Assembly: GCA_947630865.1 (NCBI GenBank)
Contig: CANRJE010000003.1
Span: 1 to 32,564 of the forward strand
Source: an uncultured Bacilli bacterium
GTDB taxonomy: Bacteria > Bacillota_I > Bacilli_A > RF39 > UBA660
Length of the DNA: 32,564 nt
Reading direction: 5' to 3'
Under the pieces are notes generated by a model. That model was not told the origin of the DNA. It saw nothing but the letters and a program-made list of their open reading frames with translations, and made no database searches. The position numbers were made by a program, and so were the translations under genes. Shown here piece after piece: positions 7,172 to 15,836 of this stretch; positions within the stretch are counted from its first letter, which is position 1, and each line of letters opens with the position of its first letter.

Positions 7172-8026
7172 CTACTCCGTTTTTTGATCAGTATTTGTAT
7201 TATCGCCATTAGTATCAGTATTAGTATCTACATCTTCTTCAGTATCAGTTGCAACAATATCCTCTAATAATGCTGCTTGAGAATTAATATATTCTTTAAT
7301 TGTCTCACTTGTAACAGCAATAATATTCTCTTCATCACCATCAACTTTTAAAGATGCATTAGTTGGCACAAGAATTATCTCTGCATTTTTAATATATTCA
7401 GCTGTTCTAAGCAATAAGTGAATTTCTCTTGTAACACCAAATATTATTTGGCTAGGTGTTCTTTCTTCACTTGTTGTTTCAAAAACTGGTCTACCACCTG
7501 AATCTTTAACAGCTAAAATTTTAACATTTTCAACAAGTTTGCCAATCATAAGTCGGCCATCATCGCCAATACCTTTAAAGTAAACATCAACATAATTTCC
7601 TGGATACATTGAATTACCATATGTAGATGTTACGTTAACTGAAAAGTTATAAGCAACTTGTCCATCTTCCATTTCTAATAGAAATGAATCTGGTAATTCT
7701 TCTTCTTTAACTACTTGTTCAGCATAAAATAAACTACCGCTTGGAATAGATGAATTAACATTAGTATACATACCTAAAATTTGTGTATTTTCGTTTGTTA
7801 ACACATTACCTTTCATTGAAGATTGAGTTATATCAACATATCCAATCATATCCTTAGTAATTTTTGTTCTTGGGGCTATTGTTTGAACAGCATATGGTAC
7901 TCTAATTGGACTAGTTGCTTGATTTACTTTCCAATTATAGAAAAAATATAGTACCAAAACAATTAAAATTGCACCTATAAATGTAACAGTATTTTTGTTT
8001 GATAAAATTTGTTTTAATTTTTTCAT
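7172..8026 (-). CDS. cpaB: CpaB/RcpC-like SAF-domain pilus protein
   Basis: 284 residues. A short cytoplasmic start, one transmembrane helix (about 13-30), then a SAF domain (residues about 43-105, beginning VPYAVQTIAPRTKITKDMI) and a second beta-rich region, ending in an Asp/Thr/Asn-rich tail (about 258-284). In diderms CpaB/RcpC works with the outer-membrane secretin. Here there is no secretin gene and the organism looks monoderm, so it probably contacts the wall or pilus outside the membrane. It lies between the pseudopilin-like gene and tadA, in the usual cpaB-then-ATPase order. Confidence 0.8.
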   Translation of the reverse strand: MKKLKQILSNKNTVTFIGAILIVLVLYFFYNWKVNQATSPIRVPYAVQTIAPRTKITKDMIGYVDITQSSMKGNVLTNENTQILGMYTNVNSSIPSGSLFYAEQVVKEEELPDSFLLEMEDGQVAYNFSVNVTSTYGNSMYPGNYVDVYFKGIGDDGRLMIGKLVENVKILAVKDSGGRPVFETTSEERTPSQIIFGVTREIHLLLRTAEYIKNAEIILVPTNASLKVDGDEENIIAVTSETIKEYINSQAALLEDIVATDTEEDVDTNTDTNGDNTNTDQKTE

Positions 8027-8046
8027 TTTTCTCCCTCTTTCTCTTC

Positions 8047-8625
8047 TTACTTATCAATTTTTTCTTCAAAAATTGCATCTACTTGATTTCTAATATCAAA
8101 GTCTCCAGCTTCAAATTCTGCAACATCAGTATGTTCTGAACCTAGAGTGTTAAAGGTATCTATTCGAATACTAACTTTAGGTGGATATTCAATCACTTCC
8201 TGAACAGTAACAGCATAATTTTTACTATTATTGATATTATTAGAAAATCTTCTTAAAAAACTTTCTGTAAAAACATCAGCATTAATTTTTATTTCTCCAA
8301 TTAACAAATCACATTTTGCATATGTTTTTAAAATATTAGAGTTATCATCAATATTATGTTTTAAAATAATATCATAATCGTTTTTACTATCAAAAACCAT
8401 TCTATTACTACTATCTGTTGTATATGCCCCTGGTTTAGCACATAAATAAAATCCCGCTCGATATGAAGCTTTATCAATCGAATCATACATAGCAGCTTCA
8501 ACAGTATTTCTAACTAAAGTATAGTCCTGTTGATTAGTTGTCGTGATATTTCCAAACAAATTAATTAGGACTAAACCGAGAATACCCATTGCAAAGATGA
8601 AAACTGCCCACATTGCTACTTTCAA
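8047..8625 (-). CDS. Pseudopilin-like membrane-anchored protein, first gene of the tad operon
   Basis: 192 residues. The start is a TTG at 8623-8625, seven bases after AGGAGG; an ATG four codons later is less well placed. A single N-terminal helix (about 5-25) is followed by an extracytoplasmic domain with two cysteines (about residues 62 and 104). Size and layout match TadE/TadF-like minor pilins or a dedicated anchor, but I do not recognise the family. It has a good promoter and opens the block that continues with cpaB, tadA, tadB and tadC, so a role in pilus assembly or as a minor subunit is likely by context. Confidence 0.55.
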   Translation of the reverse strand: MKVAMWAVFIFAMGILGLVLINLFGNITTTNQQDYTLVRNTVEAAMYDSIDKASYRAGFYLCAKPGAYTTDSSNRMVFDSKNDYDIILKHNIDDNSNILKTYAKCDLLIGEIKINADVFTESFLRRFSNNINNSKNYAVTVQEVIEYPPKVSIRIDTFNTLGSEHTDVAEFEAGDFDIRNQVDAIFEEKIDK

Positions 8626-8648
8626 ATGACACCTCCTACTATAAAATT

Positions 8649-8677
8649 ATTATATATCAATTATTTTGAATTAGCAA
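8649..8677 (-). promoter_or_regulatory. Sigma-A promoter of the tad operon
   Basis: The minus strand reads TTGCTA (8672-8677), 17 bases, TATAAT (8649-8654). The predicted leader is about 17 bases. I see no convincing terminator between the upstream VWA gene and this promoter, so readthrough from the VWA block is also possible. Confidence 0.7.
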
Positions 8678-8709
8678 GAAAAAATCGCTTAAATTATTTT
8701 TATTATATT

Positions 8710-11310
8710 TTATCTATTAAACTTTGCTGTATTAAACCATCCTTTTTGATCTGATTCTCCATAATCTGTTTGATTTCTTGTAAATAAGCATATATATTTA
8801 TTATCAGTTGTAAATTCGCATTTACTTCCTAAATAACTATCAGCACCTTTATTTTTAGTATCTTTTCTTATATTTTCAATATTCTGTTTTCCCATTTCAT
8901 AGTAATAATCATAATCATATTTTGGAATATTTTTAGAATCTGTTTCCCATAAATCAGATGTTATTATATTAACAAAACTATATCTATCATTTAAATAATT
9001 TTTACCAATTTGTCTTTCAGGAGTTAAATCTTTAATAAATGGATCAGATAAAGAAATCTGTCTATATATTGGCTTACTAATAGTTTGAGTAAAAGAACAA
9101 CTATTTTCGTTTTTACCTTCTAATTTAAAATCTAAATTTCCTTTATAACCAGCATTTAAGATATTAATATCTATATAACCACTAGTAGCATTATATTTTG
9201 TATAAAACATATTTCCTCCACCTAACTGAGATTTAGTATCAGAACAACTTACAGAATCTCCTGTTTTCATTGATAAACAAGAATTAGGTAAAGTCATTTT
9301 CTTTGATAATGATAACGTACATGTTTCTGAACTAGTAACAGATTTGTTATTTACAAGTGTCTTTTTAGATATACCATAACAAGATTTAGGAGCACTTATT
9401 TCTCCACTATTTTCTAGATTTACTTTTTCTGTTTTGTTATCATTATAAGTTACTGTCATTGTCGCTTCCTGCTTTTCAAAAGAAAGCTTATAGTTATCTA
9501 AATTACTATTTGATAGCTTATTATAGTCATCAACAATCGAACTCATATTTTCAAGTTTTAATTGGTAACCTACAGCATCTTTTTCAAAAAGCTCTCTTTC
9601 AGAAGCATCATAGTTACTATTTTTAGAATTAGCTATTGCTCTTTCATAATCTTTTTGATAACTCTTATAATCTTCATTAAATTTATCAGTATCAAAACTA
9701 TATGTACATTTTATATTAGTACTTAAATCAAGATTAACAGAAAAACCTATTCCATAAGTATCAAACTCTTTTTCTCCACTTTTTAAATCTTCATATCTAA
9801 GATTATTTTTGTTATATCTATTTAAAGTTAAATTAACTTTATAACCTGAAACCATTTTTTTAGCATCATTTAAATAACCTTCACTACATCTTATTGCATA
9901 ATATTGTGTATCACTTTCATCACTCAAACTACCATTTTTAGTTAATCCAGTAATTTCAGATGAACCAGTACAAGATGGAATATTAAGATTTGGCTGTACC
10001 CAATAAACTTCAGGATTATCTATAACTGTTATAGTCTTAGGATTACCATCAGCATCAGTATATTTAAATTCAAAGTTCTCATTAGTCTTATGCCAACCTG
10101 TATTTGCTAACTCGTCAATAGTGATTTCAAAACTGTCTGTTTTTATACCGTTTTTAGTTATCTGACCAACATTAAAATGTTTAAATCTAACTCTTTCTTC
10201 TAAAAAGAAACTACTTCCAATTCTATCATTAAGCTCAGACATTACTTTTGAACCACCGCTTTCTTCAATAATTTGATTAGCAATTTGTTCAAAAATTTCT
10301 TCATATTTACTTTTATCTGGAGTTTCATAATAATTTTTTGGATATGTAAAATCTTTACATTGTGTATACTTACGACTATATGTATGCTTAGAATTCCACC
10401 AAGTATGAGTAGAACATTTACCACTCGAAGTATAAGAACTACCAAGCATAAATCTTAACATATTATTTATATTACATTGCTTTTTACTTAATTTAAAACA
10501 ATTTGCACTATTACCAGGATTAATAGCTTCTTGTGACTCGGAATCTTCACTTGATTTATAACGAAGAACAAAGAAATTAGCTCCAATTTTTCTTAAATTA
10601 TCAGCATTTGTCATAGCTGTTCCTACATTAGTATGATCAGGCCACCAATAGTATCCATCGCCTAATAAAACAACATATTTTTTTCCTTCTTTAGAACTTA
10701 ATTCATTATAAACACCTTCAAAAGCTTTATCAACAAATGATTTATGTCTATTTTTACCTGAAAAAAATCCACTATATGTTAAGAAATCTGTTTTATCAAA
10801 ATTTTTATTTTCTAACTTTTGCCTTTGATATGCATTAGTTCCAAACTGCCAAAGAGAAACATAAAAATTGGAGCCTCCATCAACTGGAACTAATGTTTTA
10901 GCAAGTTTTTTAGCAGCCGCAATAGCTTCTGTTTCTTGTCCTTTAATTGTCTGAGACATATCTAAGATAACTGATACATAAGCTGGTTCTGAAACCTTTC
11001 TTTGCTCAACATCACCTTTTACTTCAAATTCTACTTCATATGTTCCTAAATCCTCTGTTTTTCTAACATACTTTATAATTTGAATATCATTAGGATTACC
11101 ATAAATCATTCGAACTTCAACTACCACACCATTTTTTTCAACAGTTTCACATCTAACATTATCTTTATCACTAATATCTAAAGGACACCTTAAGTCTCCT
11201 ATCACAGGACTATTTGTAGCAGCATCAGTATCTGTATAAGCTAAAAATAATATAGAAATAACGATTAATCCTAAAAATACACTAAATGATTTTCCAATTT
11301 TATTTTTCAT
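8710..11310 (-). CDS. Large secreted VWA-domain protein (copy B of duplicated module)
   Basis: 866 residues from the ATG at 11308-11310, which follows AGAGGTG; a frame 20 codons longer exists but lacks a ribosome site. A signal peptide (about 1-30, ending TDTDA) is followed by a paired-Cys region (41-54), then a von Willebrand factor A domain (about 110-260) with DMSQT (117-121) in place of DxSxS and GDGYYWW (217-223) as the last Asp motif. Next come a beta-rich region starting near SELNDRIGSSFFLEE, a helical, possibly coiled-coil stretch (about 540-620) and a Cys-containing C-terminal region with DPFIKDL and NYLNDRYSFV. No LPxTG motif or C-terminal helix is present. The 858-residue paralogue matches it along its full length. 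The VWA plus following beta domain recalls pilus tip adhesins such as RrgA; TadG-like function is another option. Confidence 0.7.
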   Translation of the reverse strand: MKNKIGKSFSVFLGLIVISILFLAYTDTDAATNSPVIGDLRCPLDISDKDNVRCETVEKNGVVVEVRMIYGNPNDIQIIKYVRKTEDLGTYEVEFEVKGDVEQRKVSEPAYVSVILDMSQTIKGQETEAIAAAKKLAKTLVPVDGGSNFYVSLWQFGTNAYQRQKLENKNFDKTDFLTYSGFFSGKNRHKSFVDKAFEGVYNELSSKEGKKYVVLLGDGYYWWPDHTNVGTAMTNADNLRKIGANFFVLRYKSSEDSESQEAINPGNSANCFKLSKKQCNINNMLRFMLGSSYTSSGKCSTHTWWNSKHTYSRKYTQCKDFTYPKNYYETPDKSKYEEIFEQIANQIIEESGGSKVMSELNDRIGSSFFLEERVRFKHFNVGQITKNGIKTDSFEITIDELANTGWHKTNENFEFKYTDADGNPKTITVIDNPEVYWVQPNLNIPSCTGSSEITGLTKNGSLSDESDTQYYAIRCSEGYLNDAKKMVSGYKVNLTLNRYNKNNLRYEDLKSGEKEFDTYGIGFSVNLDLSTNIKCTYSFDTDKFNEDYKSYQKDYERAIANSKNSNYDASERELFEKDAVGYQLKLENMSSIVDDYNKLSNSNLDNYKLSFEKQEATMTVTYNDNKTEKVNLENSGEISAPKSCYGISKKTLVNNKSVTSSETCTLSLSKKMTLPNSCLSMKTGDSVSCSDTKSQLGGGNMFYTKYNATSGYIDINILNAGYKGNLDFKLEGKNENSCSFTQTISKPIYRQISLSDPFIKDLTPERQIGKNYLNDRYSFVNIITSDLWETDSKNIPKYDYDYYYEMGKQNIENIRKDTKNKGADSYLGSKCEFTTDNKYICLFTRNQTDYGESDQKGWFNTAKFNR

Positions 11311-11320
11311 CAAACACCTC

Positions 11321-11998
11321 TTATAAATCATCTTTTTTATTTCGTTTATTTTTATTATTTTTAATAACAATTATAACTATACTTACAATAGCTAAAATTC
11401 CAATACCGCTTATAATGTATATAAATTTATCACTTTTTGTAATCTTATTTACAATATTATCTTCTTTTAAATAATCATCATACAATTTATCAATTTCAGA
11501 AAAAGTTATATCGGAAGTGTCCAAAAACTCTTTACAATACGTAAAATTTTGATGTTCTAAACATTTATTTTTATTATAGTAATAATAATCATTATAATAA
11601 GGTAATTCAATCGTTATAGTTTTTAATAAATTATCAGTACATTTATTAGTTGTATATGAATAAATTGAAAACTTTAATTTACTACCTTCAGATAAAGATT
11701 CCAAACTATCAGTCTTATAATTCAAAGTTTCACTTTCACCACTATTTTCATATACTATTTTTAAGTCTTTATCAAAATTTATAATATCTATACCATATAT
11801 TAAAGAAACTGATTTATATACATCTTCATCTATTTTTTCTTCATTAGTTGACATCTCATATCTTGTTTTAAGTTGAACATTATTAGCAAGTTCCTTTAAA
11901 CGATCCATTTCTGAATCAGTACAATTTTCTATAGCTGATACATCTAAGTTACTAAATATCAGAAATGTTGTAAGGATACTAAAAATAATTTTTTTCAT
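11321..11998 (-). CDS. Membrane-anchored Cys-containing ectodomain protein (copy B)
   Basis: 225 residues. A signal peptide (1-22, ending DVSA), an ectodomain of about 165 residues with cysteines near 26, 117, 144 and 154, a C-terminal transmembrane helix (about 192-212) and a basic cytoplasmic tail ending KKDDL. The region CKEFLDTSDI and the tyrosine-rich YYNDYYYYNK are conserved in the paralogue at 14630-15301. It lies 10 bases upstream of its VWA gene, whose ribosome site follows this stop. By position and topology it may anchor, chaperone or display the VWA protein. I recognise no family. Confidence 0.6.
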   Translation of the reverse strand: MKKIIFSILTTFLIFSNLDVSAIENCTDSEMDRLKELANNVQLKTRYEMSTNEEKIDEDVYKSVSLIYGIDIINFDKDLKIVYENSGESETLNYKTDSLESLSEGSKLKFSIYSYTTNKCTDNLLKTITIELPYYNDYYYYNKNKCLEHQNFTYCKEFLDTSDITFSEIDKLYDDYLKEDNIVNKITKSDKFIYIISGIGILAIVSIVIIVIKNNKNKRNKKDDL

Positions 11999-12041
11999 TA
12001 TCTCACCTATTTTCTTAAAATAATTTATCTATAACTTTAAT

Positions 12042-14618
12042 TTAACGATTAACTCTTATTTTACTAAACCAACCATTTGATGTTCCAAGACCATTTTCTG
12101 ATGAATCTCGTACAAACAAACATACATATTTAGGAATTTCATCACTATTATTAGATGTAAATTTACAATTTCTTCCTAAATAACTAGTCTTACCTTCTTC
12201 ACTACTATCGGCCCTTATTTTAGCAACATTTTCTTTTCCAAATTCATAGTAATACTCATAATCATGCTTTAAATTTCCAGATGTATCCGTATCCCATAAA
12301 TCAGCACTTATAACTTTAACAAAATTATATTTATCATTTAAATAGTTTCTACCAATTAATCTTGAAGGATTTAATTCTTTAATAAATGGATCACTAACAG
12401 AAATTTGTCTATACATACTAGTATTAGAATCAAAAGTTGCTTTATTTTGCGTAAATTGACAGTCATCTCCTTTTAAAGTAAACTTCAAATTATTTCTAAT
12501 ACCAGCATCTTCTAATATAACTTGAATTTTTCCAGATTTTACAGTAAATGGAGGATAGAAAATATTTCCAGAATTTAATTGATTATTTTCGTTATTGCAA
12601 TCTTCTTGTTCTCCATTCTGCATTGATAAACAACTAGCTGGAAAAATAAGCGTTTTGGACATCGATAAAGTTGCTACTTTTTTCGTAATAAGATTATTAC
12701 TTCCTACAATTTTGGCAATTTCTGAATTTCCAATAGCAGTAGTTGTTAATGATGGATTAGGTAAACTATATTTAAAGTTAGTACTTTGCAAATTTATTTC
12801 TTTAGTTTTATTATTATTGTAAGATACAATAACTCTAGCATTTTGTTTCTCAAATGTATCTCTATATGTTGCCAAATCTTCATTCAAAAGTGAAAGATAG
12901 TTTTTTAAACTTTGCTTCATATCTTCAAGTTCTTGTTCGTAGATAATAATTTGATCTTTTGTATATTTTTCTTGGTCTTCAATACTCATATCAGAATCAG
13001 GATCATAATCTTTATTTGCTATCATCGTTTTTAAGTCATTTATATACTCAGAAAAACTATCCCAATCCTCTTTATAGGTTTTAAAATCAAAAGTATAGGT
13101 ACATCTTACATTAGTACTAATATTAGCTTCTACCATAAAACCTAAATTATTGGTTTCAAATCCTTTTTTTTCACTAGCTGTTAAATATTCATATTGTTTT
13201 TTGTCCATATTGTATTTTTTCATATTTAAACTAACTTTATAACCAGATGCAGATGATCTATTATTATTTAAATATCCTTCCACACAATTCTTTTTCCAAT
13301 ATTTAAATTCATCACTATCAGAAGTTCTTGATGACATTTCATTGTCACCAATGCAACCAGAAAAATCTAATCTTGGTTGTATCCAATAAACTTCAGGACT
13401 TTTTGAAATATTTATCTTTTTTTGAACAGCATTGCCCTCTTCATTTTTATAAGTATATGACAAGGTAACGTTCTCATTGGTTTCATGCCAACCATCTTTA
13501 GCATAATCATCAATTGTAATACTGAAAGGAGATGTCTTTAGCCCATCTTTAGTTATCTCTCCTATATCAAAGTTTTGATATCTTCCAGCATCTTCATCTT
13601 CAAGATAAAAACTTGAACCAATCTTATCTCTTAATTCACTTGTAACAATTTGTCCATTTGTATTTTCTTTTACATCTTTAGCAAATCCCTCTAATAAACT
13701 TGTCCAATCGCTGCCTTCTTTAAAATTCTTTTTATACATTTCGCAATTTCTTCCATTATTACCACACATAAAGAAACTCATCATTTTTTGATTGCAAACC
13801 CATTTTTTTTCTTTATAACAACCAGCATTGTTGGCTTGAGCTCTCCAATTATTATTTTCACCATCTTCTCTTGATGCATATCTTATAACATAAAAAGTTA
13901 CACCTAATTCATTTCTTAATTTATTAGCATAAGTTTTAGCATCTCCAACTCCTGTATCTCTTGTATACCAATAATATCCATCACCAATTAACACAACAAA
14001 TTTTTTACCAGTAACATTTTTAAGTTCATCATAAGCAGCTTTAAAAGCCTTATCAACAAAAGACTTTTTACCTAACCCATTTGTATTATAGCCAAAAAAT
14101 GTAACATTTGAAAAGTCTTTATTATCTAAGCTTCTTCTTTTTTTGTTATTTTGAGCAAATTGATGAAGTGATATATAATAATTTCCGCCTGAACCATTAG
14201 GAATCAAAGTAGAAGCGAATTTTTTTGATGCTTCAATAACTTTACCTACATTACCACTAATCGTATAAGACATATCTATAAGAACACTTACATAACCTTT
14301 CTCTGGAACTTCAACTTGGTCAATATCACCTTTTACTTCAAAATATACACTATATTTACCTAACTCATTAGTTTTAGAAACATGTTTTACTATTTGGACA
14401 TCGCCTTTTTTCTTTACTTCACCATAAGTAATTACAACTTCCGTTACAACTCCATTACTTTTTACTTCTCTACAACTTACATTAGGTTCTTGGTCTATTC
14501 CCTCAACAACAGGACAACGCATATCTCCTTTTTGAGGTTCAGCCGCCTCAGTATCGATCGCTAATCCAAATATAAATAGTATAAATAAACTTAAAAATAA
14601 TAATTTTTTCTTCCCCAT
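12042..14618 (-). CDS. Large secreted VWA-domain protein (copy A of duplicated module)
   Basis: 858 residues; the ATG follows AGAGGTGTTGTT. A signal peptide (about 1-25, ending DTEA) precedes a Cys pair (35-49) and a VWA domain (about 108-260) with DMSYT (115-119) for the MIDAS DxSxS motif and GDGYYWY (212-218). Downstream are the beta region (SELRDKIGSSFYLED), a helical stretch with heptad-like Glu/Lys/Leu spacing (about 525-590), and a C-terminal region with DPFIKEL and NYLNDKYNFV. The whole architecture parallels the 866-residue copy, but the two are clearly diverged, so the duplication is not recent. There is no sortase signal. A secreted or pilus-associated adhesin is the best inference; the ligand is unknown. 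Confidence 0.7.
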   Translation of the reverse strand: MGKKKLLFLSLFILFIFGLAIDTEAAEPQKGDMRCPVVEGIDQEPNVSCREVKSNGVVTEVVITYGEVKKKGDVQIVKHVSKTNELGKYSVYFEVKGDIDQVEVPEKGYVSVLIDMSYTISGNVGKVIEASKKFASTLIPNGSGGNYYISLHQFAQNNKKRRSLDNKDFSNVTFFGYNTNGLGKKSFVDKAFKAAYDELKNVTGKKFVVLIGDGYYWYTRDTGVGDAKTYANKLRNELGVTFYVIRYASREDGENNNWRAQANNAGCYKEKKWVCNQKMMSFFMCGNNGRNCEMYKKNFKEGSDWTSLLEGFAKDVKENTNGQIVTSELRDKIGSSFYLEDEDAGRYQNFDIGEITKDGLKTSPFSITIDDYAKDGWHETNENVTLSYTYKNEEGNAVQKKINISKSPEVYWIQPRLDFSGCIGDNEMSSRTSDSDEFKYWKKNCVEGYLNNNRSSASGYKVSLNMKKYNMDKKQYEYLTASEKKGFETNNLGFMVEANISTNVRCTYTFDFKTYKEDWDSFSEYINDLKTMIANKDYDPDSDMSIEDQEKYTKDQIIIYEQELEDMKQSLKNYLSLLNEDLATYRDTFEKQNARVIVSYNNNKTKEINLQSTNFKYSLPNPSLTTTAIGNSEIAKIVGSNNLITKKVATLSMSKTLIFPASCLSMQNGEQEDCNNENNQLNSGNIFYPPFTVKSGKIQVILEDAGIRNNLKFTLKGDDCQFTQNKATFDSNTSMYRQISVSDPFIKELNPSRLIGRNYLNDKYNFVKVISADLWDTDTSGNLKHDYEYYYEFGKENVAKIRADSSEEGKTSYLGRNCKFTSNNSDEIPKYVCLFVRDSSENGLGTSNGWFSKIRVNR

Positions 14619-14629
14619 AACAACACCTC

Positions 14630-15301
14630 TTATAAATCATCAGATTTTCTACGCTTTTTAACAACAATTATTGTAATAATTGCAATAACAACAAGAAATA
14701 ATGCACTTCCAGCAATTATATAAATAGTAGTTTTATCTTTTTTTTCTTCTTTTTTTACTTCTGTAGGTTTGGTATATTCATCATACAATTTATTAAATTC
14801 TTCCTCTGATAAATCCGATGTATCTAAAAACTCTTTACAATATTTAAAATTAGGTGCTGCTTCACATTTTTCTTTATTAAAATAATAATAGTCATTGTAT
14901 ATTGGTAAATCAACAGTTACAGTTCTAAGCAGCTTATTTGTACAATAATCAGCTGTATAGGAATAAATATTAAATTTTATCTTACTGCCCTCAGCCAAAT
15001 CTTCAATCTTGTTAGTTCTATAATATAATAATTCTTCACTGCCTTCATCATCGTAAGAAATTTTCAAATCCTTTGAAAAATTAATAATATCAATACTATA
15101 AATTAACGAAATAGAATCATATACCTCATTATCAATTTTCTCACTATTAGTAGAAATTTTATAATTTGTTTTAAATTGAACATTTTTAGCTAATTCTTTT
15201 AAGCTTGTTAATTCAGAACTATCACATGCTGTTAACGCAAATACATCAGAACCAACAAAAAACAAAAAAACAAAAGTTAAAAAGTAAATTATTTTTCTCA
15301 T
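14630..15301 (-). CDS. Membrane-anchored Cys-containing ectodomain protein (copy A)
   Basis: 223 residues; AGGAGAAGAAT precedes the ATG. A signal peptide (1-22), an ectodomain with cysteines near 26, 117, 137 and 147, a transmembrane helix (about 192-215) and a basic tail ending RRKSDDL. Conserved with the 225-residue copy in the tyrosine-rich YNDYYYFNK segment and in CKEFLDTSDL. It is the first gene of the whole minus-strand surface block and has a strong promoter. The stop lies 11 bases before the VWA gene, with the same short spacing as in copy B. Function unknown; likely the partner of the VWA protein. Confidence 0.62.
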   Translation of the reverse strand: MRKIIYFLTFVFLFFVGSDVFALTACDSSELTSLKELAKNVQFKTNYKISTNSEKIDNEVYDSISLIYSIDIINFSKDLKISYDDEGSEELLYYRTNKIEDLAEGSKIKFNIYSYTADYCTNKLLRTVTVDLPIYNDYYYFNKEKCEAAPNFKYCKEFLDTSDLSEEEFNKLYDEYTKPTEVKKEEKKDKTTIYIIAGSALFLVVIAIITIIVVKKRRKSDDL

Positions 15302-15325
15302 ATTCTTCTCCTAGCATATATAATC

Positions 15326-15354
15326 ATTATAACAAATTTATTTTTTATTTACAA
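15326..15354 (-). promoter_or_regulatory. Sigma-A promoter of the VWA block
   Basis: The minus strand reads TTGTAA (15349-15354), 17 bases, TATAAT (15326-15331). Its -35 box overlaps the -35 box of the divergent lipoprotein promoter. The predicted leader is about 18 bases. Confidence 0.75.
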
Positions 15355-15376
15355 CATGATTTTATTATGTTATTAT
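15348..15376 (+). promoter_or_regulatory. Divergent promoter for the lipoprotein gene
   Basis: TTTACA (15348-15353), 17 bases, TATTAT (15371-15376). The predicted start is only about 10 bases ahead of the ATG. It shares DNA with the -35 region of the opposite promoter, so the two may exclude each other. Confidence 0.5.
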
Positions 15377-15392
15377 AACTTTTGAGGTGAAT

Positions 15393-15791
15393 ATGAAAAA
15401 ATTTTTATTAGTTATAACCATTTTGTTTTTAGCAACTGCTTGTAATGGTTCTTTAAAACAACTTAATTTAAAAAGTTTAGAAACAAAACTTGATAACAAA
15501 GAAACATTTGTTTTATATCTAACAGATTTAAAAGATGAAGGTAAAACTTTAGAAAAAACACTTGTCAAAGTATCAAAAGAAAGTGATATTGAATTTTTCT
15601 ATTTGAATACTGATAAGTTAAATACTAATGATAAAGATAAATTAAAAACATATTTTACTTATGATGATACTAATTTTATTGCATTTGTTAAAGAAGGAAA
15701 AGAGGCAACTGTTTTATCAAGAGTCACCGATGCTTTTATAAGTGAAAAAAAATTAAAAGAAGAACTAAAAACACAAGGTTATTTAAAATAA
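15393..15791 (+). CDS. Small lipoprotein, thioredoxin-like fold without CxxC
   Basis: 132 residues from the ATG at 15393, behind GAGGTG; a GTG two codons upstream overlaps that site. A lipoprotein signal ends FLATAC with Cys17 as the acylated residue. The mature part (KETFVLYLTD..., then IEFFYLNTDKL and TNFIAFVKEGKEA) has the strand and helix order of small thioredoxin-like proteins, but it has no CxxC active site and no other Cys. It would sit on the outer face of the membrane. It is one of only two plus-strand genes here and is transcribed away from the VWA/pilus block. The fold assignment is by eye. Confidence 0.65.
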   Translation: MKKFLLVITILFLATACNGSLKQLNLKSLETKLDNKETFVLYLTDLKDEGKTLEKTLVKVSKESDIEFFYLNTDKLNTNDKDKLKTYFTYDDTNFIAFVKEGKEATVLSRVTDAFISEKKLKEELKTQGYLK

Positions 15792-15793
15792 GA

Positions 15794-15836
15794 AAAAGGC
15801 TTAATGTTAAACACTCATTAAGTCTTTTGTTTTTTC
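15794..15836. terminator. Bidirectional terminator between lipoprotein gene and frr
   Basis: AAAAGGCTTAATG (15794-15806) pairs with CATTAAGTCTTTT (15816-15828) with one G-U wobble, and T-runs follow on both strands. The stem overlaps the last codons of frr. Confidence 0.8.

Noticed and set aside
903..8625. Conjugative type IV secretion locus suggested by VirB2-like proteins
   Set aside because: There is no VirB4, VirD4, relaxase or VirB6; the ATPase and platform genes are of the Tad type.
10242..10458. Overlapping open frames on both strands inside the VWA gene
   Set aside because: They have no ribosome sites or protein-like composition and lie within a long, clearly coding frame.
11311..11370. 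Twenty-codon longer start for the 866-residue VWA protein
   Set aside because: It overlaps the upstream gene, has no ribosome site and would bury the signal peptide; the paralogue starts at the equivalent of 11310.
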